Positions 24,801 through 31,339 of a DNA stretch of 64,000 nucleotides are shown here, one piece after another (the first letter of the stretch is position 1; each line of letters starts with the position of its first letter). The stretch is from assembly GCF_032854445.1 (NCBI RefSeq), contig NC_088304.1:34893551-34957550 (forward strand), read 5' to 3'. The notes below the pieces were generated by a model. That model did not search any database and had not been told where the DNA came from. It was given only the letters and a program-made list of their open reading frames with translations. The DNA comes from Liolophura sinensis (Eukaryota; Mollusca; Polyplacophora; Chitonida; Chitonidae). The translations under genes were made by a program, and so were the position numbers.

Positions 24801-26665
24801 TCAGGTTGTTCTACAGGCTGTTTCAGGTTGTTCTACAGGCTATTTCAGGTTGTTCAGACAGTAGTACACCACCATGTGCGTGGCATACAAGCTGTTCCAC
24901 ATGTTGTTCTACAGGATGTTTCAGGTTGTTCTACAGGTTGTTCACACAGTATTACACCACTGTGTGCGTGGCATAGAAGCTATTCTACAGGCTGTTTCAG
25001 GTTGTTTTACAGGCTGTTTCAGGTTGTTCAGACAGTAGTACACCACCATGTGCGTGGCGTACAAGCTGTTCCACATGTTGTTCTACAGGATGTTTCAGGT
25101 TGTTCTACAGGATGTTCACACAGTATTACACCACTGTGTGCGTGGCATAGAAGCTATTCTACAGGCTGTTTCAGGTTGTTTTACAGGCTGTTTCAGGTTG
25201 TTCAGACAGTAGTACACCACCATGTGCGTGGCATACAAGCTGTTCCAGAGGTTGTTCTACAGGATGTTTTAGGCTGTTCAGACAGTAGAACACCACCATA
25301 CAAGCTGACATACAAGCTGTTCTACAGGCTGTTTCAGGTTATTCCACAGGCTGTTTCAGGTTGTTCTACAGGCTAGTTCCGACTGTTCTCCAGGCTGTTT
25401 CAGGTTATTCTATAGGGTGTTTCAGGTTGTTCAGGCAGTAGTACACAACATGGCCTGGTATGAATTCCTGACTAAAACTTGATATATTGTTACCAAGCAC
25501 ATCAAAAAAAAAAGGTGTGGTTGTTTAGATCTGTTCCACCTCTCTTCCTAAATAAGTAATATTTGTTGTTCTTTCTATTAGACCATAAATATACCAGGCT
25601 TTGCCATAACTGTGTTACAGGCCTGGAGGGTAAGCTGAGGGAAGTTTGTGATGACCTGCTGGGACCGGTGTTTAAATCCAGCTCTAAACCAGCCTGGGAT
25701 GCAAATATTCTGGTGAGTATTGGACAAAGTCAGGCTACCCGTTGGAAATGAGTGTTTATAAAGTCAAAATCCCAAAAACGTGCTTTACTGAAAGGCTAAT
25801 ACATGAGCTGGCTTTAACATTATTAACATGAATAGTATAGGTATTTGGAAGCTCTCATTTCATTTTCGGTGACCTTGGCCAATTATTTTCAAGGTCACTG
25901 CGGTCATTTAAGTTAAACTCTTTAACAGGATTGTAAACACAATCTGGCCTGAACAATCTGAGCTTAGGTTGAGACTCACTTAGAACAACTTCAATACTAA
26001 ACTTGGTCTTGTACTCATCTGTGTCTTGGATGCACCAGTGTATTTTTGTTAGGAGTAACCTATTCTGATTTTATTACTTGCTTCAGCATATAAAGATGAA
26101 TCTTGTAGTTGTGGTATTTCTGTAGACCTGTTTTAGAATTCTTGCATTTGAATAGTTTAATCTTTAAACACCCTCATTCCTCAAGGTTTGCACATGTGAG
26201 CGAGACAGAGGTTCAGTGCAATTTATGAATATTTTTAAGTTGATTTTGGATACAAAACTACATTCGTTAGATTGACCAGTTTCAGGGCTTGATAAAGAGT
26301 ATAATTTTATCAGGCTACACAAGATCATGCCTTCAGAATATGCTTGAACAAACAAATGCCACACTTCTGAAGAGGTTGAAGAATTACAGTACCACATAGG
26401 CCTTCCAGAATGGTTCCTGTAATGTGTCTTTACAGGGAGCAGTTATTCTTGTTTATTCTAGTTGCAAACGCACAGAAAATTTCACTGATTTGGAAAAAAG
26501 GTGTTTTACTGGATTTGTTTAAATTTCCGTGTAATGATTTTTCCTTCACAGAGTCTGTCCAAGAGAGAGTTGTTACAGGAACTACTGCCTCTGGTCGCCA
26601 CAAACCTTCAGCTGCAGAGGATTTACACCGAGTACCAGGAGCAGCTCGACACAGTCAAGTTATGA
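759..26665 (+). CDS. HIRA: HIRA histone chaperone, gene-level entry (5' exons outside window)
   Basis: HIRA deposits histone H3.3 onto DNA independently of replication, in a nuclear complex with UBN1, CABIN1 and ASF1. Twenty-three coding exons are found, all with AG acceptors and GT donors, and their phases chain without gaps. In order they encode the last four or so WD40 repeats (motifs [40 protein letters not shown]), a Gln-rich linker, the ASF1-binding B domain ([14 protein letters not shown]), a Ser/Pro/Lys-rich linker, the Hira C domain ([19 protein letters not shown]) and the C-terminal [11 protein letters not shown] and [11 protein letters not shown] segments. The stop is TGA at 26663. 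About 867 residues are present; vertebrate HIRA has about 1,017, so roughly 100 N-terminal residues lie to the left. One exon has a +1 frameshift. Identity rests on co-linear similarity over the whole length and is secure. Confidence 0.96.
968..1335 (+). repeat. SINE family B, tRNA-derived
   Basis: The tRNA-like head (GTGGTCGAGTGGTTCAGAGG) is followed by a core with GTCTTCCACCAGTAT and TTGCCAAAGGTCAGTGGTTTA. The same core recurs at 28965-29335. It fills most of the intron between two HIRA exons. Confidence 0.75.
1344..1439 (+). CDS. HIRA: HIRA exon, WD40 repeat 4
   Basis: This exon reads [17 protein letters not shown] then [15 protein letters not shown], a complete WD40 repeat ending in the VWN form of the WD dipeptide. 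The acceptor follows a pyrimidine tract (tatcttttcAG) and the donor is GTAAGG. It enters with two codon bases and leaves with one, in register with both neighbours. Confidence 0.95.
1782..2020 (+). repeat. SINE family A, diverged copy
   Basis: The order of blocks is the same as in the full copies: tRNA-like head, CTCATGCTGGCTTCTCT, GCAACCCGCAGATAG, TTTCCTCCCACCATAA. The tail is lost. Confidence 0.7.
2118..2200 (+). CDS. HIRA: HIRA exon, start of WD40 repeat 5
   Basis: The reading is [20 protein letters not shown] followed by VGKYLASQ, ending on a whole codon before GTAAGA. It is the first half of the WD repeat whose second half lies in the next exon. Confidence 0.95.
2201..3000. other. HIRA intron, no feature seen
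   Basis: AT-rich unique-looking sequence with no ORF, repeat or RNA gene that I can support, up to the start of the acceptor array. Confidence 0.6.
3001..3660 (+). repeat. Tandem array of a HIRA 3' splice site and exon start
   Basis: About eleven units of roughly 56 bp each contain a pyrimidine tract, CCACAG and TCTGATGACAAGAATGTAAA. The real exon at 3646 begins TCTGATGACAAGAGTGTTAG, so every unit is a copy of the real acceptor plus the first 15 or so coding bases. Reading a copy as exon gives S-D-D-K-N-V-K and then a stop within one or two codons. One unit (near 3105) has lost the CACAG; the others keep it. Confidence 0.95.
3646..3724 (+). CDS. HIRA: HIRA exon, end of WD40 repeat 5, with a +1 frameshift
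   Basis: It opens [11 protein letters not shown] after a cacAG acceptor and should close [14 protein letters not shown], but the second part is one frame off. The neighbouring exons both meet it on whole codons, so 78 bases are expected and 79 are present. The surplus base lies within ACCCCTGG at 3676-3683: dropping a C gives R-T-L-D-W, dropping a G gives R-T-P-D-W. An assembly error in the C run is the likeliest cause because every other exon is intact. The acceptor is the last of a long tandem series of near-identical acceptors. Confidence 0.9.
3725..5051. other. HIRA intron with one SINE
   Basis: Apart from the SINE at 4238-4495, this is AT-rich intronic DNA. No gene or further repeat is supported. 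Confidence 0.55.
4238..4495 (+). repeat. SINE family A copy
   Basis: It runs from GGGGCCTCCGTGG through TTCAAGTCCAGCTC (box B-like) and CAGCAACCTGCAGATGGTCA to GAAATATTCTTGAGTACAGC and the AACACCAATCAAATAAATAA tail. A poly-G run interrupts the head. Confidence 0.88.
5052..5219 (+). CDS. HIRA: HIRA exon, WD40 repeat 6
   Basis: Fifty-six whole codons read [20 protein letters not shown], then [20 protein letters not shown] and [13 protein letters not shown]. This is the most conserved block of HIRA, nearly identical to vertebrate protein. The acceptor is gttcAG and the donor GTAAGC. Confidence 0.97.
5290..5465 (+). repeat. SINE family A, degraded remnant
   Basis: GGTCTGCCAGCAACCTGCAG and TTTTCCTCCCACAATATAAA are recognisable but the head and tail are eroded. 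It sits in the intron after the exon ending at 5219. Confidence 0.6.
5691..5741 (+). CDS. HIRA: HIRA exon, WD40 linker
   Basis: Seventeen codons read [17 protein letters not shown] between gatttcAG and GTGAGT. This corresponds to the Lys-rich KFNPKIF loop of vertebrate HIRA. The exon is short, but both splice sites are strong and both phases are zero. Confidence 0.92.
6290..7806 (+). repeat. 33-35-bp minisatellite, about 35 good copies
   Basis: The clean array (about 6590-7806) repeats CACCACTGACCAATTACTGA followed by CTCACTACAGC(C/T)G. From 6290 to 6590 a decayed form (GGCAAACCACAGGCACAC-like units) leads into it. A common variant lacks CT in CTCACTACAG. Open frames on the - strand here are by-products of the period. 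It lies in a HIRA intron. Confidence 0.95.
7964..8020 (+). CDS. HIRA: HIRA exon, WD40 repeat 7 start
   Basis: Nineteen codons read [19 protein letters not shown] between gcacAG and GTGAGT. It matches YCCCAVGSKDRSLSVW of vertebrate HIRA. The exon stands downstream of a 1.2-kb minisatellite in the preceding intron. Confidence 0.95.
8021..8451. other. HIRA intron, nothing seen
   Basis: No repeat or gene is supported in this intron. Confidence 0.55.
8452..8522 (+). CDS. HIRA: HIRA exon, WD40 blade
   Basis: It reads [20 protein letters not shown] then DIS and two bases of a split Trp codon before GTAAGC. It continues the beta-propeller. Confidence 0.95.
8890..9088 (+). repeat. Direct duplication of about 97 bp
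   Basis: Two near-identical adjacent copies start AGCTATAAGCTAAGTGTGTT and end GGCCTACAGTCGTTTTGTG, differing by about one base. The near identity indicates a recent duplication inside a HIRA intron. Confidence 0.93.
9529..9634 (+). CDS. HIRA: HIRA exon, last WD40 repeat
   Basis: After completing the split Trp it reads [20 protein letters not shown], then [15 protein letters not shown], ending in phase 0 before [17 protein letters not shown] is the last WD motif and closes the propeller. Confidence 0.95.
9676..9795. repeat. Inverted repeat, hairpin-forming
   Basis: TGTATCAACTCCTAGTTGTC near 9683 pairs imperfectly with GACAATTAGATGTTGATACA near 9769. It may be a remnant of a short MITE. Confidence 0.5.
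9863..9980 (+). repeat. SINE family A, 3' half
   Basis: GGAAGGTCTACCAGCAACCT through GGGTTTCCCCCGGGCTCTGC and CACCATAATGCTGGCCGTCG; truncated at both ends. Confidence 0.75.
10083..10175 (-). repeat. tRNA-like SINE head fragment
   Basis: On the - strand, GGCCTTGGTCTGGTGGTTAG resembles box A and GCAGGTTCAAACCCGGCC resembles box B. No intact tRNA cloverleaf is formed, so I call it a SINE head. Confidence 0.55.
10784..10841. repeat. Short hairpin
   Basis: Arms of 23 bases (GTATATGGTGACAGTAACCC and onward) at 10784-10806 and 10819-10841 with a 12-base loop and three mismatches. The rest of the 9635-11174 intron shows only SINE fragments and unremarkable AT-rich DNA. Confidence 0.55.
11175..11363 (+). 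CDS. HIRA: HIRA exon, Gln-rich linker
   Basis: Sixty-three codons start [15 protein letters not shown] (HIRA has a similar HQSTYGKSLA motif) and run into a low-complexity Gln/Ala/Glu stretch ending TNGESPMK. The acceptor is tctgcAG and the donor GTTTGT. The linker joins the propeller to the B domain and is probably disordered. Confidence 0.92.
11697..11782 (+). CDS. HIRA: HIRA exon, ASF1-binding B domain
   Basis: The reading is [20 protein letters not shown] then FLAPQPDFG. [10 protein letters not shown] is the HIRA B-domain signature, the short strand-forming motif that binds ASF1. It leaves two bases of a split Gly codon before GTATGT. Confidence 0.96.
11783..12294. other. HIRA intron, nothing seen
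   Basis: No repeat or gene is supported. The introns at 11364-11696 and 12542-13108 are likewise plain. Confidence 0.5.
12295..12541 (+). CDS. HIRA: HIRA exon, Ser/Pro/Gln-rich linker
   Basis: Eighty-two codons rich in Ser, Pro, Gln and Thr lie between ccctcAG and GTAGGA. No domain is recognisable, as expected for the poorly conserved middle of HIRA. It is G+C-richer than the flanking introns. The open frame and matching phases support it. Confidence 0.88.
13109..13167 (+). CDS. HIRA: HIRA exon, charged linker
   Basis: It reads [19 protein letters not shown] plus two bases of a split Arg codon, between tttgcAG and GTATGA. It is part of the basic disordered middle of the protein. Confidence 0.85.
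13547..13772 (+). repeat. SINE family A, near full length
   Basis: The head GCCTCCGTGGCTCAGTTGG has box A form and GTGAGTTCAAGTCC box B form. CTCATGCTGG, TTTCCTCCCACCATTATGCT and the AACACCAATCAAATAAATAA tail follow. About 40 bp of the middle (the ACCTGCGGATGG block) is missing. Confidence 0.9.
13793..13948 (+). repeat. SINE family A, 3' half, adjacent to a second copy
   Basis: AAGGTTTGCAAGCAACCTGT to AACACCAATCAGATAAATAA, just downstream of the previous copy. The remaining 13950-14600 of this intron shows nothing further. Confidence 0.85.
14608..14758 (+). CDS. HIRA: HIRA exon, Lys-rich linker, source of a donor array
   Basis: Fifty codons start [20 protein letters not shown], pass [17 protein letters not shown] and end DTSTP before GTAAGT. 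The basic run corresponds to the KKKKGRPRKDSR segment of vertebrate HIRA, which probably carries nuclear-localisation signals. The last 43 or so coding bases and the donor are copied repeatedly in the following intron. Confidence 0.88.
14717..15482 (+). repeat. Tandem array of a HIRA exon end and its 5' splice site
   Basis: About ten units of roughly 69 bp copy the end of the exon (AACAGGCACTACCT, then ACACGTCAACTCCA) and its donor GTAAGT. The real donor at 14759 is the first of the series. Decoy GTs with intact GTAAGT lie at 14828, 14965, 15034, 15171 and 15239; those at 14897 and 15103 read GTAAAA; later units decay. The second unit already has an in-frame stop, so only the first is coding. 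Confidence 0.95.
15598..15690 (+). repeat. Dispersed repeat fragment
   Basis: ATGGCTTAACGTCACATCAG and CAATATTTCCACCATATCGT resemble the tail of another invertebrate SINE type. It is a single fragment, identified by resemblance only. Confidence 0.4.
15772..15864 (+). CDS. HIRA: HIRA exon, start of C domain
   Basis: Thirty-one codons read [20 protein letters not shown] then [11 protein letters not shown], phase 0 at both ends, between cttacAG and GTAAAC. The position corresponds to LTAEKEA and following in vertebrate HIRA. Confidence 0.9.
16171..16186. repeat. Poly-C run
   Basis: About 16 consecutive C residues in a HIRA intron. Similar C or G runs occur near 6206, 54567, 55001 and 58724 and are likely trouble spots for sequence accuracy. 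Confidence 0.9.
16258..16421 (+). CDS. HIRA: HIRA exon, C domain
   Basis: It starts [20 protein letters not shown], where LEVENG matches the IEVENEV strand of vertebrate HIRA, and ends [12 protein letters not shown] plus two bases of a split Arg codon before GTGAGT (vertebrate LTSRILTAAGS). The Hira domain mediates trimerisation and CABIN1 binding. Confidence 0.94.
16625..16880 (+). repeat. Dispersed repeat family E, copy 1
   Basis: Blocks CAGTGCAATTTATG, ACAAAACTACATT, ATGCCTTCAGAATATGC and AGGTTGAAGAATTACAG occur in the same order and spacing at 26205-26400. Both copies are in HIRA introns. No terminal repeats are obvious. Confidence 0.8.
17188..17349 (+). CDS. HIRA: HIRA exon, C domain
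   Basis: It reads [20 protein letters not shown], then [17 protein letters not shown] and [13 protein letters not shown], parallel to VCVACEKRMLSVFSTCGRRL in vertebrate HIRA. The acceptor has a C-rich tract (tttccccccAG). The donor GTGAGT is followed directly by a 31-bp tandem repeat. Confidence 0.95.
17352..17512 (+). repeat. 31-bp tandem repeat abutting a HIRA donor
   Basis: Five nearly identical copies of TTCCGCTCCTATAAATTGCA with GGCCTTATTCA. The first copy starts inside the donor context (GTGAGTTCCGC). No coding bases are copied. Confidence 0.93.
17725..17783 (+). CDS. HIRA: HIRA exon, C domain
   Basis: A short exon reading [19 protein letters not shown] with split codons at both ends, between tttacAG and GTAAAA. 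It matches VVVKEESLHSILAGS in vertebrate HIRA. Confidence 0.92.
17813..19440 (+). repeat. 15-16-bp minisatellite, roughly 100 copies
   Basis: Units are variants of GAATCAGACAATAGGG, alternating CAATAGG, CAGTAGG and CCATAGG forms with 3 or 4 G. It begins about 30 bases after the donor at 17784. The intron remainder (19441-19999) is plain AT-rich DNA. Confidence 0.97.
20000..20105 (+). CDS. HIRA: HIRA exon, C domain
   Basis: The reading is [20 protein letters not shown] then [14 protein letters not shown] and two bases of Trp, between tctgtAG and GTAAGT. It matches QHGIPVMNLSDGKAYCFNPSL. Confidence 0.94.
20516..20629 (+). CDS. HIRA: HIRA exon, C domain
   Basis: After the split Trp it reads [20 protein letters not shown] then [17 protein letters not shown], ending with two bases of a split Arg codon before GTAAGT. 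It matches the LVSDKQDSLAQCADFRSSLP stretch. Confidence 0.93.
21020..21285 (+). repeat. SINE family C copy
   Basis: GGGGCAGCTTACTTGCCTTC, AAAGAGCGGTGGAAATCCGT, CATATGACTGAAAAATTGTT and the CACTCACTCACTCAC tail. The family recurs at 40566 and 56545. Confidence 0.85.
21838..24075 (+). repeat. Tandem array of a HIRA 3' splice site and exon start
   Basis: About 23 units of 90-101 bp contain CTATCCCTTGTGTTGACAG, GTTTGGGGGTCAGGCCAGGG, CTATATACCACACCAGCCCT and a C-rich end with ATGTAAGCC. The real exon at 24036 has the same acceptor and the same first 40 or so bases. The first four units (90 bp) are almost identical. A subset read ATTGATGGG in place of GTTGACAGG and so lack the AG. Many units also have a donor-like GTAAGC after the exon-like part. 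Confidence 0.96.
24036..24199 (+). CDS. HIRA: HIRA exon, C domain, source of an acceptor array
   Basis: The reading is [20 protein letters not shown], then [20 protein letters not shown] and [12 protein letters not shown], ending with one base of Gly before GTAAGC. YLENQ and the EY..WL pair match vertebrate HIRA. The first 40 or so bases of the exon with the upstream acceptor are repeated about 23 times upstream. Only this last copy continues into CTGCAGCAGGCC and stays open. Confidence 0.95.
24664..25440 (+). repeat. Composite tandem repeat with repeated CAGG motifs
   Basis: Short modules GTTCTACAGGCTGTTTCAG and GTTGTTCAGACAGTAGTACA with CACCACCATGTG form longer units of about 170 bp repeated two to three times. 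It lies in the last-but-two HIRA intron. A (GTT)n tract stands at about 24248-24262. Confidence 0.9.
25621..25712 (+). CDS. HIRA: HIRA exon, C-terminal helix region
   Basis: The acceptor is gtgttacAG at 25620. It completes Gly and reads [20 protein letters not shown] then KPAWDANIL before [18 protein letters not shown] matches LREICKDLLGPV of vertebrate HIRA almost exactly. Confidence 0.95.
26205..26400 (+). repeat. Dispersed repeat family E, copy 2
   Basis: Matches 16625-16815 block by block (see that entry). It sits in the last HIRA intron. Confidence 0.8.
26552..26665 (+). CDS. HIRA: HIRA last coding exon and stop
   Basis: The reading is [20 protein letters not shown] then [17 protein letters not shown] and TGA at 26663-26665. 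It matches GLRKRELLKELLPVIGQNLR, with the C terminus at the expected place. Confidence 0.96.
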   Translation, partial: SLSKRELLQELLPLVATNLQLQRIYTEYQEQLDTVKL

Positions 26666-28720
26666 CCTCTGACCTTACAGGAACCAGCTTTGATCCTTTG
26701 ATCTCCAGCAGCATGCATTGTTGGATTTGTATGATCGTTTGGTGAAGCAGGAATGCGTTATGGAAACGTCTGTAAAGTGTGGTGTTTGACACCAATGGAT
26801 GCCTTGAGAGAGTACTGTGTAACTTGTGATTATAGAGCAAGATTCCATTTTGGAAGGAAGATGACTTTTGACTGAACAGACTGGATTCCATTTTTGAAAG
26901 GGGAGATAACCTATAATGGAACAGGATGCCATTTTGGAAAGGGGAGGTGACTTTTGACTGAAAGAGTGCATTTTGGATGCAGGTGTGTTTGGAATGGATG
27001 TGACTCAGCAGGAATGCACTTGCGGTGGATAAGACTTTTGACTCAACAGGAGTGCACTTGGGATGGATGAGACTTAGACTCAACAGGAGTGCGTTTGGGT
27101 GGATGAGACTTTTGACTCAACAGGAGTGCACTTGGGATGGATGAGACTTTAGACTCAGCTGGAGTGCTTGTGGGTGGATGAGATTTTTGACTCAACAGGA
27201 GTGCACTTGGGATGGATGAGACTTTAGACTCAGCAGGAGTGCGTTTGGGTGGATGAGACTTTTGACTCAACAGGAGTGCACTTGGGATGGATGAGACTTT
27301 AGACTCAGCAGGAGTGCGTTTGGGTGGATGAGACTTTTGACTCAACAGGAGTGCACTTGGGATGGATGAGACTTTAGACTCAGCAGGAATGTACATACAT
27401 GTTAGGAGTGAGGTGTGTCCTTCAAATGAGCCGGAGTTCATTGTATATGCCTGTTAATGTACCAGAATATCAGAATGACTTTTGACCTTGTGAGTCTGAA
27501 ATCTAGAAATGGATTGTGAGATTCCTGACTAAGAATTCCGTGTAACTTTAAGTGAAATGTGCATGAAATGTGTAAAGCATTCAAAGCAGCACAGCTTGCT
27601 TTAGACTATGGTTTTGTTATCAGTACTCATTCACACTTAACTACATGCTCAGTATTAAGAAATGGCAGGAAAATTCTGGATCTTAAATCTACTAATGGTT
27701 GTCCTGCCTAGCTGTGACTGAGGGCATTCCATGTATCTATAAACAACCAGAATTTTGAAGGTGTCCTAGGCTTAGATCAGGTCAAGCCTTTATATGGGGT
27801 ATTATCCTGGAACAAATGTAGATTTGAACTTAAACGCTAGTTTCCATTTCTGTCATGGAGGTTGAAGACAGGTTTTGTATTATAATCCATAAAGCCAGTC
27901 ACCAAGTAGTGCATTAAACTGTTAAGACTGTGTCTGGCTTAAGTTTAAGCCAAAGTTTAGGCCTTCATCATAATCAGAAGTTCAAGTTCTCAAATATTCA
28001 AATCGTGATAACGTATTCTTAACATAACGTGTGTTCACAACCCCAGCCCCGAGCCCACCACCAGCAGCATCAAAAATTAAGCATTTCAGTCATACTTAAA
28101 ATTTTGATGCAAGTCAGACTGGCTACAGGTGTTAAATTGGCCCACCTAATATAATTACTGTAGATCAGTTGTGAAGATACACATGACTGGTTCAAAGAAA
28201 ACTCACCTGAGTTATGTGTGTAAACATCCCAGACATAGTTCCACTTTCTGTTTTGGTATCGTGGTACGAAATGATCAAAATATTGCAGTTCTTGCGTCAT
28301 AACTCCTTGTGCCCTAAGTGAGTGTTCTGAAAATTAACATACCAGTGATCACAACTCATTAAGATAATGGTTTGGAGTGCTGCTAGATGGCTCAATTAAA
28401 TGTCTCCAAAAGTTTTAGGTGTCGAATTACATGTATTGACGCGGTCGATAATTGTAATACCGTGAATGTAATTGAATCTCTTTCGGGTTATGCTCAGGGC
28501 CCTCCACTATGCCTAAAACCATTCAAAGTGCTTAAACTATTCTGAAAGTAACTTCTTGTAGACTAGATTTATAAACTTGATCCTTATAAATCCATGTATT
28601 TATGAATGTGTTTTATTAGTTGAACAAAATGACTGTGAAGTTTATCACATATCACGTAGGTTTATACAGAGATTGCTTTTGTATAAATATCCCTGACTTT
28701 GAATTTCTCAAATAAATCAG
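26666..28720 (+). other. Probable HIRA 3' UTR and downstream DNA
   Basis: No coding signal follows the stop. Possible polyadenylation signals are ATTAAA at 27913-27918 and AATAAA at 28711-28716; neither can be chosen from sequence alone. The first part holds the tandem repeat at about 26760-27400. Confidence 0.4.
26760..27400 (+). repeat. Tandem repeat in the HIRA 3' UTR
   Basis: Units of about 32 bp in pairs, built around GACTTTTGACTCAACAGGAG and TGCACTTGGGATGGATGAGA. The first 200 bp are diverged and the units from about 27000 are near identical. Because it begins about 100 bases after the stop it is probably transcribed in the mature 3' UTR. Confidence 0.85.
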
Positions 28721-28964
28721 AAAAAATGAAATTTGAAACAACAGTTGATGTTCGGAAAACATTGTTGTCATGGTGAGTGGGTTGATCTTGAAGGATACAT
28801 GAAATGTTTGAATTTTATTTCTTAAATATAGAGTTACAGAATCTCCTGACCAGAACTTGGCATATCCCCTAGGCATGAAGAAAGTGTTGTCATGTCTTGG
28901 CGTGGCTGAGCTCGAGTTTGATCGGGACATAACCATCGGTTTCCCACTCATACAACGAACAAAC

Positions 28965-29340
28965 TGTGGGCAGCTTCGGGAGCGGGTCACGGCCAAGTGA
29001 TTAGGACACTTGACCTTCAATCGGTTGGACCCACACTGTCAGCGTTTGGCAGGGGATTGCACTTTTGTTCGTGGGGCTTGATGACCATACGCGGTCGCCT
29101 GGCCGTTTATGTCGTGTAACATTTGTTAAAGACCAGTTGTCTTCCACCAGTATTGCATGAATATTTGAACCGCAAACGTGGGAAGTTTGTCAGTAAGTTG
29201 CCAAAAGTCGGTGGTTTATTTTGGACACTCTGGTTTGGTTCACTCATGTAACTGGCCGCCATGGTACGAGTTTAAAAAATTCTCTGGAAGGGCATTAAGC
29301 AACAATTAATCAATCAGTCAATCAATCAATCAAAGAGTAC
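28965..29340 (+). repeat. SINE family B copy
   Basis: CACGGCCAAGTGATTAGGAC head, CAGTTGTCTTCCACCAGTAT and TTGCCAAAAGTCGGTGGTTT core, and a (CAAT)n-like tail. It lies in the intergenic region just past HIRA. Confidence 0.8.
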
Positions 29341-30640
29341 TAGGATATGATTTGATGTTTTATACACATTAGACATTTTGTCTAAATATGTAAAATTTTC
29401 TTTTCTTTTGTATGATGGGTCATGTTAAAGTGTCGGTTAAAATTTTGTCGCACGTTTGCAGTTAATTCTCCGAATCTCAATACGTTAGTGGTTTCTGTTC
29501 GCCATTACCGGTATGCTGATATTCCAGAACGACGCATTCCAACGTCGGATATTTGACCCCTCCCCCAACTCCCAGCCCTCTATTCCCAACAACCGTGGTA
29601 GCTGTACCACATGATAATGTGATTATATACTCCGTGAAGACTAAACCTCATATGAAGTAAATCACGACCAAACAGTGACATATGTTGATCCGAGCTTTCC
29701 GAATAACCGTATTGCATCTTCAGGGAAATATCTCTTTTCTACCTTAATTTATCAACTTTATATTGTTTTGCTGTTCTTATGATATTACACACGGCTTACA
29801 TGTGTAGCGTACACGTACACGCTATAACCAATGGTATGTTACTTCGGTATCGGTACCTTGTCTCTATGTCATTGTTGAATCTAGATGAGTTTTACTCATC
29901 TCCAAGGAGAGTATGTACGCCTGACTTTCCCTTGATACCTTGGATTTGCCACTTTTCTGAAAATTATTCCGAGGGCTCGGATCAACGTGTATCATTTTTT
30001 TTGTGCTGATTTATTTCGCATTGTATTTATTTGTTGGGTCATTATTGGTGTTTCTCTCACATTAAACCAAACTAGGTCTTTGTCAGTCTCAACACGTGTC
30101 TCGCGGATTCGATCCGTCAGAACTTGGATTCAGTGAGTTTGATTTTTGTCATGTACCTGGGTGTATCGGCACACCAGCCCTTTGAAACCACATATTAAGT
30201 GAAATTCCAGATCATCACCACCTTGGCAAAAAAAAAAAACTAAAATGTCTTGGAGAATGATTTTTCGTCAATATCTACTTGAAAGGAACCCACACATCCT
30301 TCGGAACCCACACATCTTTCAAATTAAGACACGAAAAATTCCCTGTATTTGTCTTCCGTACTGGGATGCCCTACCAGATTTATCCATGCTCAATATTGCC
30401 TTTAAGACCACAGAAGACACGAACGTAGCTTGGAATGGACGTGAGGGACATTTGGAATTTGGGAGAATCTGTGAAACAGTTGGCCTCAGTCAAATTATTG
30501 ATCGAATTTCTGACGGGAATATATAAAACCTGAGTCAAGATTTAATGAGGACACACCGTGTCATGAAGGCAGGTGTTTGAAAGATTATTTACATGTCAAA
30601 ATGCGGGCGTTTAGAAGGTGTTAGTAGACATCTTTGTTGC
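29341..30640. other. Intergenic, nothing supported
   Basis: A 93-codon open frame at 30245-30526 has no recognisable motif and no splice or repeat context, so I do not call it a gene. Confidence 0.45.
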
Positions 30641-30644
30641 GAAT

Positions 30645-30900
30645 ATAATTGAAGAGACGACAGTGTGATAGCTGGCAAATGATCACACGTAATTGGTGAA
30701 ATACGGCCTCTTGTCAATCTACCGCGGCCAGGGTTTTATTATAACTGTTCATGTAAATGCATAAATAGTGGCAAATCACACGCCCCCTAGCACCACGTCT
30801 CATGCAGAATTAGTTTTTTAAAAGTACAGTGATATTAACTGCAATTTATCAGACGTCACTGGTGTAGAATTAGTCACGTTATTACAGCTGAAACAAACAT
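30645..30900 (+). repeat. Dispersed repeat family H, copy 1
   Basis: GGTGAAATACGGCCTCTTGT, CTGTTCATGTAAATGC, CACACGCCCC and CAGACGTCACTGGTGTAGAA recur in order at 41385-41600 and, inverted, at 45835-46000. Confidence 0.7.
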
Positions 30901-31339
30901 ATGACAAAGGCTGTGAAAGATGCACATATGCGCCTTGTTGGATTTAAGAAACCACAGACTCTTCAGATGATACATCTTATCTGGACCTATAATCGTACAA
31001 AGACGAAAACTGTTCCCTCTCTCGCAGACATTAAGACGGGGGAGATAGTTTCAATTTTGACATTGTAAATAATCCTTACTTGGGCAGCAAAATACCGAAG
31101 AGTCCTGCATATGGCGTGCACATATCTCGTCTTGTGGCATTTGTTAGATCCTGTGTGTTATGTGACGATTCCTATCAACGTCACAAGTTATCACTGCTAA
31201 AACTAGTGTGCCAAGGTTATTCCATCGAACGCCTTCACTGTAAGTTTCTTTAGTTTTACGGTGGGTATAATTCTCTTATAAGTGAATATAGATAGAGCGA
31301 CCAGAATCTGCGGCGCTCTGTTTCCTGGTTGTGTCTAAT

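Noticed and set aside
24539-25376. 145- and 220-codon open frames
   Set aside because: Composite tandem repeat read through; no homology and strongly biased composition.
28652-29020. 122-codon - strand frame, considered as a C-terminal transporter exon
   Set aside because: It overlaps a SINE head and a dispersed block seen also near 20880. No similarity to SLC6 tails and the distance is large.
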